Assembly (NCBI GenBank): GCA_902792985.1
Contig: CADBBT010000002.1
Span: 21,099 to 85,098, forward strand
Reading direction: 5' to 3'
Source of the DNA: Oscillospiraceae bacterium
Lineage (GTDB): Bacteria > Bacillota > Clostridia > Oscillospirales > Acutalibacteraceae
DNA length: 64,000 nucleotides
The notes beneath the pieces are model-generated. The model did no database searches. It worked only from the letters and a program-made list of their open reading frames with translations, and was not told the DNA's origin. Position numbers and translations under genes: made by a program. Every line of letters starts with the position of its first letter. Positions within the stretch are counted from its first letter, which is position 1. Shown in pieces: positions 25,083 through 33,967 of this stretch.

Positions 25083-25925
25083 TTATGCTTGTGTGCGGCA
25101 CCACCATTCGGTATAGGCGTCGGGATAATTCGTTTTGAAGCCCGTCACACCCATATCGCAGATCTGCTGCCACCATTCGGGATAATCACCGAGGTTGGAA
25201 AAGACTTTGATCCCCATGTCGGCAAGCATATCCACATCCGCCTTGGTGAACGCTTCGTTGTTGAGACCGACCTCCCACAGATCGGAACGACGCACAAAGT
25301 CCATGGTCTCTTCGGTAAGGAAGCGAATATTCGCGCCGAGCCGCAAACCTTCGGGCTTTCCCTTTGCGCGGTAATGCGCCTGCATCTCTTCCAGTACGTC
25401 CCAGTTGCCGGAAAAGAAGATGTAGCGCGACACATTGGGCGATGTTGCAAGGATCTCATCCATACGCGGGCACATCCCGGTCGTTTTGAACTCCACCTCA
25501 ACGGTGAGGTCGTAATCGACCGTTGACAGCCATGCGTCGAACTCCGGGAAGGTGATCAGGTGTGTCACGCGTTCTTCGCGATAATCCGGCGGATTGATCA
25601 TGCGCCGGCCACCGTCGTGTTCGGTCCACGGATACGGCGGATACTTCAGCTTCAGCGCGTCGCGGTAGGGAATGTCAAACCGTTTGATCTCTGCGGCTGT
25701 CAGTTCCCGCAGCACATCCCGATGCCGCTCGAAGGTCATATAACCCATGTTGCCATTGTGCGTCACAATGATCTCGCCGTCGCCGCTGATCTGGATGTCC
25801 AGCTCGATCCCCTCGCAGCCGAGCTCGGCCGCTTTTTGAAACGCTTCCAGTGTATTTTCCGGCGCGAACTGGGTCACACCCGTATGGGCAAAACGCATCG
25901 GCAGCCCGCAGTATTCTTTTTTCAT
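25083..25925 (-). CDS. Glycerophosphodiester phosphodiesterase family protein
   Basis: 280 residues from the ATG at 25925 behind AAGGAGG. FAHTGVTQFAPENTLEAF, GIELDIQISGDGEIIVTHN and VEVEFKT are the three GDPD active-site stretches: the first His, the Glu-Asp metal pair, the second His, and a later Glu. The usual HRG at the first motif is HTG here, so the Arg that normally contacts phosphate is missing and the substrate or activity may differ. No signal peptide, so cytoplasmic. A TATAAT at 25965-25970 (minus strand) is a likely -10 box for the four-gene operon. Confidence 0.88.
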   Translation of the reverse strand: MKKEYCGLPMRFAHTGVTQFAPENTLEAFQKAAELGCEGIELDIQISGDGEIIVTHNGNMGYMTFERHRDVLRELTAAEIKRFDIPYRDALKLKYPPYPWTEHDGGRRMINPPDYREERVTHLITFPEFDAWLSTVDYDLTVEVEFKTTGMCPRMDEILATSPNVSRYIFFSGNWDVLEEMQAHYRAKGKPEGLRLGANIRFLTEETMDFVRRSDLWEVGLNNEAFTKADVDMLADMGIKVFSNLGDYPEWWQQICDMGVTGFKTNYPDAYTEWWCRTQA

Positions 25926-26105
25926 GATGGTTCCTCCTTGCATTTGGAAAAAAGTGTTCGATTGATTATAACACAACCGCAGATAAGACACCAGTGTTTT
26001 CATCAAAATCAACAGAAAAAATGAAAAAATTTACAAAAAATACATTTATAACTTACAACGCGTGATCTGTTTTTTCCGTTCAAGCAGAGAAAACTACGCT
26101 TTGAC

Positions 26106-26255
26106 GTGCAGCCAGCAGTGCCCGCCGAAAGCCGGTTTTCAAAGCTTTTCCAAATGATCGCAAACTTCTTCAGCAAACTGTTCGGCGGCAGCCGTTCTTA
26201 CATATACGGCAAAGCACTCTATAAAATGAAGTGCAGCGTTTTTCGAGCACAGCAT
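26106..26255 (+). pseudogene. Possible 3' remnant of a secreted-protein gene (amphipathic tail only)
   Basis: In the 389-base gap 25926-26314 the plus strand encodes SKLFQMIANFFSKLFGG at 26145-26195, an aromatic/basic amphipathic stretch like the tails of the proteins ending at 11110 and 31236. There is no start signal and no recognisable domain upstream, and the frame then runs on without a clear end. It could be a decayed gene end or chance. The rest of the gap is AT-rich and otherwise featureless. Confidence 0.25.
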
Positions 26256-26258
26256 AAA

Positions 26259-26282
26259 AAAGCGGAGCTTCGGCTCCGCTTT
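26259..26282 (-). terminator. Bidirectional terminator with TTCG tetraloop
   Basis: AAAGCGGAGC (26259-26268), loop TTCG, GCTCCGCTTT (26273-26282). A-runs and T-runs flank it on both strands. It ends the phosphatase gene on the minus strand. Confidence 0.88.
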
Positions 26283-26314
26283 TTCTTTGTGTTATTATTC
26301 AAAAACAGATCTGC

Positions 26315-28459
26315 TCATTCGCTCTGCGCGCTGTCGATTCCGCGCCAGGTCATACCGATCATGGTCACATCGTCAAACTGCGGCGCTTCACCTGTGAATT
26401 CCGCAACATCAAAGCCGACTTCCTTGATGAAGACCTCAGGTTTCGGATCTGTGCGGCGATTCAGCGATTCCAGCATCCTGTCTGTTCCGAACATTTCACT
26501 GTCCGCGTTCGTTGCCTCCGGCACACCGTCCGTATATACGAATATGCTGCCGCCGCGCTGGAGTTGTATCTCATAGTCGCGGTAGCGCGCGCCCTCCATG
26601 CCGGCAAGCACAAAGCCGTGTTTGTCGCGGAAAAGCTCAAATTTTCTGTCGGGCCCGCAGACGGCGGGGAATTCATGTCCGGCGCTTGCGGCTGTCAGGA
26701 TGCCGGTGGAAAGATCAAAGATCCCCAGCCAGCAGGTGACAAACATTTCCGCATCGTTGCCCTCGCAAAGCTGATTGTTCACATCGGCGAGAATCTGCGC
26801 CGGGGTGCCGCCCTGCATGGCACGGTTTTTGATCAGCGTTTTGGAGATCACCATAAACAGCGCCGCCGGCACGCCCTTGCCGGACACGTCCGCGATCACC
26901 AGCGCCAGACGGTTATCATCGATCAGGAAGAAGTCGTAGAAGTCGCCGCCCACCTCTTTTGCAGGCGTCATGGAGGCAAAGAGGTCGATCTCTTTTTTCT
27001 GCGGGAACGGCGGGAAGATCCGCGGCAGCATATCCGCCTGGATCTGCGTTGCAACATTCAGCTCGGCGCCGATACGTTCCTTTTCAGCGGTGACAGCCTT
27101 CAGATTCTCCGTGTATTGCTTCAAATCATCCTGCATCTTGTTGAAGCCTCGCGCGAGGTCACCGATCTCATCGCGGGTATCAATATCCGATTTTTTGTCA
27201 AAATCACCTTCGCCGGTATTCTTTACCGTATCCGTCAGCTTAATGATGGGCTTCGAGATCGTGCGCGAAATGAAATATTCGACAACGGAGACAATGAGAA
27301 GGATCGCGACGATGGCGAGCAGCACGTTCACGATCAGCGATTTGAATTCTTCCGTCATTTTTGTGCGCGCATCGGCAAACAGCTGATCGGATTGCGCCGT
27401 GACCTTTCCGATGGGCTCCGTGACTTCTTCGGCATTGATCGCCGTGCAAAGAAGCCAGCCGGTAGAGGGGATCTCACGGGCAGTCATATAAATCTCTCTG
27501 CCGTCAAACTCGGCATGGAACGCCTCTCCGTGGCCGAAAGCGCAGTCATCGATTCTTTTCAGCACGCTTTTTGCGTCTGCAAAATGATCCTCAAACGCGT
27601 TATACAGACCGTTATGCGCTTTGACGTCATCCATAAAGGTGCTGTATGCCACCAGATCTCTGGTCACGCCGAGCACAAAGGTCGTTCCCGTTTCGCCAAG
27701 GCCGCTGCCGATCACGTTGGACATCATCTGCTCAAAATTCACGTCGGCCGCCACAACAGCGACAACCTTTCCTTCGGCGTCCTTGACTGCCATGGAGGCT
27801 GTGATGCACGGTCTGCCGTAGGAATCGATCTCCGTCTCCTTCCACATGATCTTGTCGGGCGAGGCAGCCGAGCTTTCATACCAGTGCCGCTGTGTGACCA
27901 CATAGTTTTCGCGGAAAACGTTATTGTCCGTGTACTGATAAAAGATTCCGCTGGCCGTACCGACATAAAGGTTATCCAACAATTTACTGTTGTATTCCAT
28001 GATCGGCGCAAAGATCTCCTCCATATTCGACAAAACCTTCAGTTCTTGCCGCAGAGCATCCGTCTCTTCGATCCCCGCGCTGAACATGTATCTTGCAGAG
28101 AGCGTGTCCGGCGCCTTGGACAGATGAACGGGAGCGTAGGAGGAGTTTACATAATTCGATGGCGACGCGTAAAGCCTTTCGGCATACACCGCCGACTGCT
28201 CAACCGCGTCCGACACAATGCGCAGACGCGAATCTGTCACTTCCATCTGCATGTCTGCCAGTACGCCGAGCGAATCGGAATCCTGTGCGTAAAGGCCTTC
28301 TTCGATCGTCTGCTCCGCGCCTGTTCTGATCTCTTCATACAGTGTTTGAATGTTTTCCCGCAAATCGGATACAATCGCGTACAGCCCGCCATAGACGAGC
28401 AGCATCGTACCGACCGTCAGCGCAAGCATGGATAAGATCAGTTTTTTTCCAATTTTCAA
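26315..28459 (-). CDS. Sensor protein with Cache-like domain, HAMP and SpoIIE-type PP2C phosphatase
   Basis: 714 residues with a TTG start at 28459, nine bases after GGGAGG. Order: first transmembrane helix (KLILSMLALTVGTMLLVYG), a ~350-residue extracytoplasmic region with a dCache-like fold (GRPCITASMAVKDAEGKVVAVVAADVNFEQM), second helix (LIVNVLLAIVAILLIVSVV), HAMP (ISKPIIKLTDTVKN), a short coiled coil, and a PPM phosphatase domain with GGDFYDFF, IADVSGKGVPAALFM and DDVTMIGM holding the metal-binding Asp residues. Such RsbU/SpoIIE-like proteins dephosphorylate anti-anti-sigma factors in response to an external ligand. No STAS or anti-sigma partner is adjacent. Confidence 0.92.
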   Translation of the reverse strand: MKIGKKLILSMLALTVGTMLLVYGGLYAIVSDLRENIQTLYEEIRTGAEQTIEEGLYAQDSDSLGVLADMQMEVTDSRLRIVSDAVEQSAVYAERLYASPSNYVNSSYAPVHLSKAPDTLSARYMFSAGIEETDALRQELKVLSNMEEIFAPIMEYNSKLLDNLYVGTASGIFYQYTDNNVFRENYVVTQRHWYESSAASPDKIMWKETEIDSYGRPCITASMAVKDAEGKVVAVVAADVNFEQMMSNVIGSGLGETGTTFVLGVTRDLVAYSTFMDDVKAHNGLYNAFEDHFADAKSVLKRIDDCAFGHGEAFHAEFDGREIYMTAREIPSTGWLLCTAINAEEVTEPIGKVTAQSDQLFADARTKMTEEFKSLIVNVLLAIVAILLIVSVVEYFISRTISKPIIKLTDTVKNTGEGDFDKKSDIDTRDEIGDLARGFNKMQDDLKQYTENLKAVTAEKERIGAELNVATQIQADMLPRIFPPFPQKKEIDLFASMTPAKEVGGDFYDFFLIDDNRLALVIADVSGKGVPAALFMVISKTLIKNRAMQGGTPAQILADVNNQLCEGNDAEMFVTCWLGIFDLSTGILTAASAGHEFPAVCGPDRKFELFRDKHGFVLAGMEGARYRDYEIQLQRGGSIFVYTDGVPEATNADSEMFGTDRMLESLNRRTDPKPEVFIKEVGFDVAEFTGEAPQFDDVTMIGMTWRGIDSAQSE

Positions 28460-28503
28460 ATTGTGATACCTCCCGGCGATCAGTTTTGCATGATTTAGTA
28501 TTA

Positions 28504-28532
28504 TTCTATCACAAAAAAGAAACGGACACAAG
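28504..28532 (-). promoter_or_regulatory. Promoter of the SpoIIE-type phosphatase gene
   Basis: On the minus strand TTGTGT (28527-28532), 17 bases, TAGAAT (28504-28509). Confidence 0.55.
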
Positions 28533-28756
28533 AAAAAAATCCCAAAAAATTGGGCAAAAATAGAAAATAATCAGATTGCTGTACCCGCTCGCCTTCACGT
28601 TCAACAAAAGCAGTGCCAAAAGCGCATGCAGCTGCTGACAGCAGCATTTATCCAAAAAAAGCAGGGATAAAACAGCGTCCGCTTCGCTTTTTGATATTTA
28701 CATTCCGACACATTTGTGATATATTTATAAGCAAGCAAAAAAAGGAGGACGGGAAA

Positions 28757-29635
28757 ATGCAGAAAGAAACCAACAGTTTTGCACTTGAATTCCGCCTTCG
28801 TGAACTTGACCGCGATCTGCATAAGCGGTTTACCGACTGCGTTTTTGTACTGCAAAAGATCCTGTCGAACTATAGGCTGTTATTTCCCGAATATACCGAT
28901 CATTCCGAGCTGCACTCGCTCACCGTGATCGATTTCTGCAATACTCTGATCGGCGAACAGCTCCCTTTGCTCAACAAGAATGAGATCTATGTTTTGCTTT
29001 CGGGCTGTTATTTTCACGATACAGGAATGGGGATCACAAGAAAAGACTTTGAAGCATTTTCCAAAGAGATCGAGTTCGGTGACTATTTTGAAAAGCACCC
29101 CAACGCGTCAGCCACCGAACAGATCCGCGATTTTCATAACGAATACTCCGGTTTGTTCATACGAAAATATGCAGAGCTGTTCGAGTTTCCGAGCAATGCC
29201 CATCTGGAGGCTGTGATCCAGATTTCAAGAGGACACCGAAAAACAGATTTAAAGGATGAACGCATCTATCCGATCAGAATGCCGACGCCCGACGGCGACA
29301 CCCTTTGTTTGCCTTATCTTGCCGCGCTGCTTCGTCTGGCGGATGAAATCGACGTGACCGCCGCGCGAAATCCGAAGCTTCTTTATGATCTTGAGGTGAT
29401 CACAGACGATCACCAGCTCCTTGAACACAAGCGCCACCGGGCAGTGCGGGATTTAATCGTCAGCAAAGACGCCTTCACCCTGAAAATCGACGACAGCGAT
29501 CCCTTGATTTTCGAAATGATCCGAAAAATGTCCGGAAAAATGCAGCAGACGCTTGACACCTGCCGCGACGCTGTCAACGGCCGCACACCTTTTGAGATCA
29601 CCCAGCGCCACATCCTCCTTTCTCCGATTTCTTAA
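28757..29635 (+). CDS. HD-domain metal-dependent phosphohydrolase-like protein
   Basis: 292 residues from the ATG at 28757 behind AAAGGAGG. HSELHSLTVIDFC, GCYFHDTGMGIT (the HD doublet), ISRGHRKTD and LLRLADEIDVT follow in the order expected for the H...HD...H...D metal site. The rest is helical. Similar HD modules occur fused to or beside Hsp90-like ATPases and as stand-alone signalling phosphohydrolases. There is no GYP motif, so it is unlikely to be a c-di-GMP phosphodiesterase. Alone between two terminators. Function unknown. Confidence 0.8.
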   Translation: MQKETNSFALEFRLRELDRDLHKRFTDCVFVLQKILSNYRLLFPEYTDHSELHSLTVIDFCNTLIGEQLPLLNKNEIYVLLSGCYFHDTGMGITRKDFEAFSKEIEFGDYFEKHPNASATEQIRDFHNEYSGLFIRKYAELFEFPSNAHLEAVIQISRGHRKTDLKDERIYPIRMPTPDGDTLCLPYLAALLRLADEIDVTAARNPKLLYDLEVITDDHQLLEHKRHRAVRDLIVSKDAFTLKIDDSDPLIFEMIRKMSGKMQQTLDTCRDAVNGRTPFEITQRHILLSPIS

Positions 29636-29660
29636 AACACATTAAACAATGCAAACAGAA

Positions 29661-29698
29661 AAAAACGGTTTCAGGTCAAAGCCCGAAGCCGTTTTTTT
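29661..29698 (+). terminator. Terminator of the HD-domain gene
   Basis: CGGTTTC (29666-29672) pairs with GAAGCCG (29685-29691) through one G-T pair, extended by flanking A and T runs, and ends in seven T. Confidence 0.8.
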
Positions 29699-29711
29699 AA
29701 TCTTTATATGT

Positions 29712-31013
29712 TTATCGGATGATATCGAAGATCAGATCGGTTTTTTCCGGCGCTTTCGGACCGACGGTCAGCGCATCAAGATACCGCTTTGCTGCCGGTT
29801 CGACTGCCGCAGCGTCGTTCGTATAAAGGGTGGCGAGGATTTCCCCTTTCTTGACCGCATCGCCGGTTTTTTTGTAAACGAGGATGCCCGCACTGTCATC
29901 GATCTCGTCTTCCTTTTTGCTGCGGCCCGCACCGAGGATGACCGCCGCCGTGCCGATCGCTTCGGTATCCATGAACGTGATATAGCCGTCCGCGGAAGAA
30001 ACAACGGGAACCGCCAGCGCCGCACCGTCGCCGTATTTTGCGTTTTCAAGCCACGCCGCGTCGCCGCCCTGCGCAGTCACCCATTGCTGCATTTTTCGGA
30101 AGGCTTCGCCGCTTTCGAGGGCGGCAATAACCCGCGCCTCGGCTTCTGCATGAGGAATGTTTGCAAACAGCATGGCCATCTCGGTTGCGAGTGCCACGCA
30201 AACGTCGTATAAATCACCCTTGGACGCGCCGCGAAGCACCTTGACCGCCTCGATCACCTCAAGCGTGTTGCCGACAGCCGTCCCGAGCGGACGGTTCATA
30301 TCGGTGATCAAAGCAGACATCCTGCGTCCGCACGCCTTGCCGATCGCCACCATGTTGCGCGCAAGAACGCGAGCGTCGTCGGCCGTTTTCATAAATGCGC
30401 CGGAGCCCGCCTTGACGTCAAGCACAATGCTTTTGGAGCCGGCGGCGATCTTTTTGGACATGACACTTGATGTGATCAGGGGGATGGAATCGACCGTTGC
30501 AGTCACATCACGCAGCGCATACAGCTTTTTATCCGCCGGGGTCAGATTGCCGGACTGGCCGATCACGGCGATGCCGATCTCTTCCACCTGTTTGAGAAAC
30601 GCTTCCCGCTCCATGGTCACCCGCATGCCGGGGATCGATGCAAGCTTGTCGACCGTTCCGCCGGTATGGCCGAGTCCCCTGCCGGACATTTTTGCAACCT
30701 TTCCGCCCAGCGAGGCAACGATCGGCGCAACGATCAGCGTGGTCTTGTCTCCCACGCCGCCGGTGGAATGCTTGTCAACGGTCAGATCGCCGAAGCGCGA
30801 CAGATCGATCATGTCGCCGGAGCGCGCCATGCAGTCTGTGAGCGCAGCGGTCTCTTCGTCGGTCATGCCGCGAAAAAAGATCGCCATACAAAGCGCCGAC
30901 GCCTGATAATCGGGGATCGTACCGTTCACATAGCCGTCAATGAAGGCAGCGATCTCTTCCTTGGTGAGCGTGCCGCCGTTTCGTTTTTTCAATATAATAT
31001 CGTAGATTCTCAC
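29712..31013 (-). CDS. pdp: Pyrimidine-nucleoside phosphorylase
   Basis: 433 residues, full length, starting with GTG at 31013 behind AAGGAGAT. KHSTGGVGDKTT is the phosphate-binding signature of the thymidine/pyrimidine phosphorylase family and SGRGLGHTGGTVDKL the pyrimidine-binding region. The C-terminal domain spans ~345-433. It splits uridine or thymidine with phosphate to base and (deoxy)ribose-1-phosphate. Gram-positive family members usually accept both uridine and thymidine, hence pdp rather than deoA. No other nucleoside genes are adjacent. Confidence 0.95.
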   Translation of the reverse strand: MRIYDIILKKRNGGTLTKEEIAAFIDGYVNGTIPDYQASALCMAIFFRGMTDEETAALTDCMARSGDMIDLSRFGDLTVDKHSTGGVGDKTTLIVAPIVASLGGKVAKMSGRGLGHTGGTVDKLASIPGMRVTMEREAFLKQVEEIGIAVIGQSGNLTPADKKLYALRDVTATVDSIPLITSSVMSKKIAAGSKSIVLDVKAGSGAFMKTADDARVLARNMVAIGKACGRRMSALITDMNRPLGTAVGNTLEVIEAVKVLRGASKGDLYDVCVALATEMAMLFANIPHAEAEARVIAALESGEAFRKMQQWVTAQGGDAAWLENAKYGDGAALAVPVVSSADGYITFMDTEAIGTAAVILGAGRSKKEDEIDDSAGILVYKKTGDAVKKGEILATLYTNDAAAVEPAAKRYLDALTVGPKAPEKTDLIFDIIR

Positions 31014-31104
31014 AATGCAATATCTCCTTCTCGGATCAATAATAAACCGAACGGGGTTCCGATTGCGTGTGACGCGTTGGCTTGGACTTTCCCGCTGTTT
31101 CAGA

Positions 31105-31133
31105 ATTATATCACTCTTTGATAATTATTTCAA
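31105..31133 (-). promoter_or_regulatory. Promoter of pdp
   Basis: On the minus strand TTGAAA (31128-31133), 17 bases, TATAAT (31105-31110). Confidence 0.75.
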
Positions 31134-31235
31134 TACCGGCTTGCAGACAGTCCATCCGAAAACGCAATGATATCAGCCGCGCTTGCTCCGGTCGCTTCTC
31201 CGCCGGCACAGCGCCGCAGATGTGCTTTTCCCATA

Positions 31236-31766
31236 TCATAGCACGGCTTTGATGGCGTGGAACAACAGCTTGAACGGACGGGCCAAAAGGCGGAAGAACG
31301 CCGTCAAAGCGTTCGCGCCGTTTTGCACCTTGATTTCGGTTGTCAGTGCCTCAGACTGCACGCCGTAAGCGTTTTCGGCGATCACGCGCACGGTATAACC
31401 GCCCTTTGCAAGCCCCTGCACTGTGAAGGGGATCGTCTCTTCAAGCTTGTCGGCAACATAGTAATGCGGCAGATACCACTGCTTATCCACGGTCAGGCCG
31501 AGCTTGTTCTTGACAATCACGCGATAAAGCACGATCGGCTGACCATCGGTGGAAGTGGCTGCAGGCGCCGAGACAACAAGCTTGCCCTTGCCGGTCTCTT
31601 CCGCCGTCAGGGCAGCGTCCGCAGAAAAGACGGGCGCCGAGCACAGCAGCAAAAACAGACAGACGGATACTTTTTTTGAAAACCCAACGAAAAACGCCGG
31701 AGAACAGAATTGGGCACCTCTAAAACTCGTGTCGTTTGAGTGTGGCACAGATTTTGCGGTACTCAT
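31236..31766 (-). CDS. Small FN3-like secreted protein or remnant, amphipathic C-terminal tail
   Basis: 176 residues if started at the ATG that overlaps the stop of the upstream fragment (ATGA). The first ~28 residues look non-coding, then KKVSVCLFLLLCSAPVFSA is a signal-peptide-like core with no good start codon in front. One fibronectin-type-III-like beta domain follows (GKLVVSAPAATSTDGQP to AENAYGVQSEALTTEIKV). The last ~22 residues include TAFFRLLARPFKLLFHAI, the same kind of tail seen at other ends in this window. It may be a real small surface protein with a damaged 5' end, or the end of a larger gene. Confidence 0.5.
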   Translation of the reverse strand: MSTAKSVPHSNDTSFRGAQFCSPAFFVGFSKKVSVCLFLLLCSAPVFSADAALTAEETGKGKLVVSAPAATSTDGQPIVLYRVIVKNKLGLTVDKQWYLPHYYVADKLEETIPFTVQGLAKGGYTVRVIAENAYGVQSEALTTEIKVQNGANALTAFFRLLARPFKLLFHAIKAVL

Positions 31767-32138
31767 TTGTAAAACAGTCGGGCCGCCGCTCTTCCGAAGA
31801 TCGCAAGAAAATCGGCGATCCCATGCCAGAGCTTTGCAAAAAACAGTTTCAGTTTTGAAACGGCACCCACTGCGATCAACTGCGAATCTTTCTTTTTTGC
31901 AAGGTCCATGGTCAAAAGGACTTTGCTTTCATATGTGCCGTCCTCGTGCAGGGTGATGACCCTCGACCCCCAGTTGAGCATTGTGCGCAGCTTGTGGGGT
32001 TTCACGCTGGGCGTGTTGACAATGTCAACGCCGTTGATCTCCACGGTAAAACTGTTGTAGTGATCGTGACCGTTGATGATCGCTCTCGCAGCGTCGGGCA
32101 TTTTTGTTGGTCTGCGTTTTTTGCATACATCAGAAAAA
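31763..32138 (-). pseudogene. 3' fragment of a metallophosphoesterase gene
   Basis: Only the last ~125 residues remain. INGHDHYNSFTVEING has the GHDHYN motif that ends the calcineurin-like metal site, followed by VNTPSVKPHKLRTM and a tail containing LWHGIADFLAIFGRAAARLF. The upstream catalytic half (DxH, GDxxD, GNHE) is missing, because the frame closes at about 32138 beside the TraX fragment. The product therefore cannot be active. Its stop overlaps the ATG of the next gene. Confidence 0.65.
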
Positions 32139-32144
32139 AGCGGA

Positions 32145-32773
32145 TCAACGGTCGGTCAGCACGCAGAGCAGGCCGACCGCAAACATGTGGGCAGGATAGA
32201 ACGATACATACAGCTTCCGGAACCACTTCGCATGATATCCGAGCTCGCCGTTGTAAAAGCTGAGGATGAAACCTGCCAGAAAATGACCGGCGACCCACGG
32301 TGCAAATGCAACGACCTCTTCCCACCATCTTGCCGGGTCTCCGAATCCGCTTCGCGCCCAGAAGTAAAGCGAAAGATAGCAGATAAAGACCGCCAGCAAC
32401 ACCAGAACTCGTCTTGTCCATCTCCAGCTTCTTCCCGCGTTCGACGCTTTTTTGGATTCTCTGATATACCAGTAGAATGCAATGGCCAAAAGGGGCCCCA
32501 CCAGATTGAAGTTTCCTTTTAACATATAGTTGGAAAAACCAAGCAAGCCGTAGATACAGACAAGCACAGCGACATTTTTCCGTTTTGCGACCGCTTCTCC
32601 TGACGCCGCCGAGGGAAGAAACCATTCTGTAGCCATCATTCCCAAATAGCCCAGCAGAAGCGTGATCATGTTGCTTTGAGAACTGAGATACTCTGAAAAG
32701 CCAAGGCCAAAATCCAGCAGGTCATAGCACGGCTCTGAAATGAAAGCCAAAAAAATGAGCATTGCGAAGTGTT
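32145..32773 (-). pseudogene. TraX-family membrane protein, 5' end removed by an IS
   Basis: About 209 residues with several hydrophobic helices. LIFLAFISEPCYDLLDF, NMITLLLGYLGMM and FSNYMLKGNFNLVGPLLAIAFY match the middle and end of TraX-like proteins (a membrane acyltransferase-like family first named for pilin acetylation). The first ~30 residues, including the usual DHxG helix, are gone; the frame continues into the right end of the IS3 element at 32774, which supplies a foreign MYCPYKLVQF. The 3' end is intact. Confidence 0.75.
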
Positions 32774-33590
32774 TGAACTGCACCAATTTATACGGACAGT
32801 ACAAAAAACAGCCTAAATGGTAGAAATAACTAAATCGTTAAGCAACGAACTGGCGCCGATATTCCATCGGTGTCAGTTTTGTTTTGAGTTGGATACGCTG
32901 GTAGTTGTAGAAATGGATGTATTCACCTATGAGGAGGCGCGCCTCCTCATAGGTGCGCGGCTTTGCACGATTAATACACTCAGTTTTCAAAATTGAGAAA
33001 AAGTTTTCTGCCAAAGCGTTGTCATATGGGTTCCCACGTCTTGACATCGACGGCGTAATGCCGTATGATTGAGTCAGGCGGAAATATGCTTGAGAGGTAT
33101 ACTGGAAGCCTTGGTCACTGTGGAGCTGCAACTCTGCAGTGACATTTTCTTTTCTCCGGGCTTCTCTGACCGTGCTCAATACAAGTTGAATATTCTGTTT
33201 CGTACCGGTTTTGTATGCGACGATGCTATTGTCATACAGATCCCGGATGATGGAAAGATACAAGAATCCCTGTCCCGTCTTGATGTATGAAATATCCGTT
33301 ACCCACTTTTGGTTCGGCCGATCGGCATGGAAATCTCTGTTCAGAAGGTTCGGATATCTGTGCAGGCAATCCCCGTAATGCTGATACTTCTTTCTTCTGA
33401 CAACGGAAAGCAGATTGTATTTCTGCATGACACGCAACACCGTCTTCGGATTTCGATGAATTCCCTGTCGGTCAAGCCAAATCTGAACTCTCCGATAACC
33501 GTAGGTCTGTTTGACTTCTGATTGACAGGCGCGGATCCGGTCGGCCAACGGCAGGTCCCGATCCGGTTGCTCCATGCGCTTACTTGTGGC
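32774..33590 (-). mobile_element. IS3-family insertion sequence, left part missing
   Basis: The right end carries TGAACTGCACCAATTTATAC, read inward on the plus strand from 32774, typical of IS3-family termini. The orfB transposase is present, but no orfA-like helix-turn-helix gene and no matching left terminal repeat were found between 33590 and 33967. The match to orfB also fades just before its Met at 33575. The element is therefore truncated and cannot move alone. Confidence 0.75.
32838..33575 (-). CDS. IS3-family transposase OrfB (DDE), N-terminally truncated
   Basis: 245 residues. HTH_21-like start (YGYRRVQIWLDRQG), then an rve integrase core with WVTDISY (first Asp), LHSDQGFQY (second Asp) and NALAENFFSILKTE (Glu). 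Exactly 35 residues lie between the second Asp and the Glu, the DD(35)E spacing. Intact OrfB proteins are ~270-290 residues; the 5' portion and the frameshift-linked OrfA are missing. Catalytic residues are all present. Confidence 0.9.
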   Translation of the reverse strand: MEQPDRDLPLADRIRACQSEVKQTYGYRRVQIWLDRQGIHRNPKTVLRVMQKYNLLSVVRRKKYQHYGDCLHRYPNLLNRDFHADRPNQKWVTDISYIKTGQGFLYLSIIRDLYDNSIVAYKTGTKQNIQLVLSTVREARRKENVTAELQLHSDQGFQYTSQAYFRLTQSYGITPSMSRRGNPYDNALAENFFSILKTECINRAKPRTYEEARLLIGEYIHFYNYQRIQLKTKLTPMEYRRQFVA

Positions 33591-33967
33591 TTTGCGAAGG
33601 CAGTCAGGATTGCTTCCATCGTTTTTTGCTGTTCCGGCTGCAGTCCGGGGATCAGCGAACGAAGAAGCGCTTCCTGATCATCATGCAGATACCGGCGGGA
33701 GAGGTACCATCCGTCCATGGCCCGGACGCCGCCTGCACCAGACGTCTGCGTGTAAATCGGGTGAGAACATGCAAGAATCCTTTTTTTAACTTGCAACCGT
33801 TTTTCTTTGATTCCGCGCAAGTGCCTCAGCACAGCATGAAATAAGAGAGCTTTCTCCCAAAAAGCTCTTGTGTTTTCCGGTGAAGTGTGATATGTTTTAT
33901 TTGATACAAAGTATCTGCCGCTGCGGCTGCTGCCCGCTTCGAACAGTTTTGATACAGGAGAACGCAT
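33591..33967. other. Gap between IS remnant and GH30 operon: unrecognised fragment plus hairpin
   Basis: The minus strand stays open from about 33780 to the IS junction and encodes an unrecognised segment (AMDGWYLSRRYLHDDQ, SLIPGLQPEQQKTMEAIL) that may be the end of another decayed gene. A perfect stem AGAGCTTT (33846-33853) / AAAGCTCT (33861-33868) lies beyond it. The GH30 promoter should lie between 33870 and 33967, but no confident boxes were seen. Confidence 0.35.

Noticed and set aside
33576-33640. Programmed -1 frameshift joining an IS3 orfA to orfB at a run of six A
   Set aside because: The upstream frame does not look like an OrfA helix-turn-helix protein and OrfB similarity fades before its Met. 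A truncation junction explains it better.
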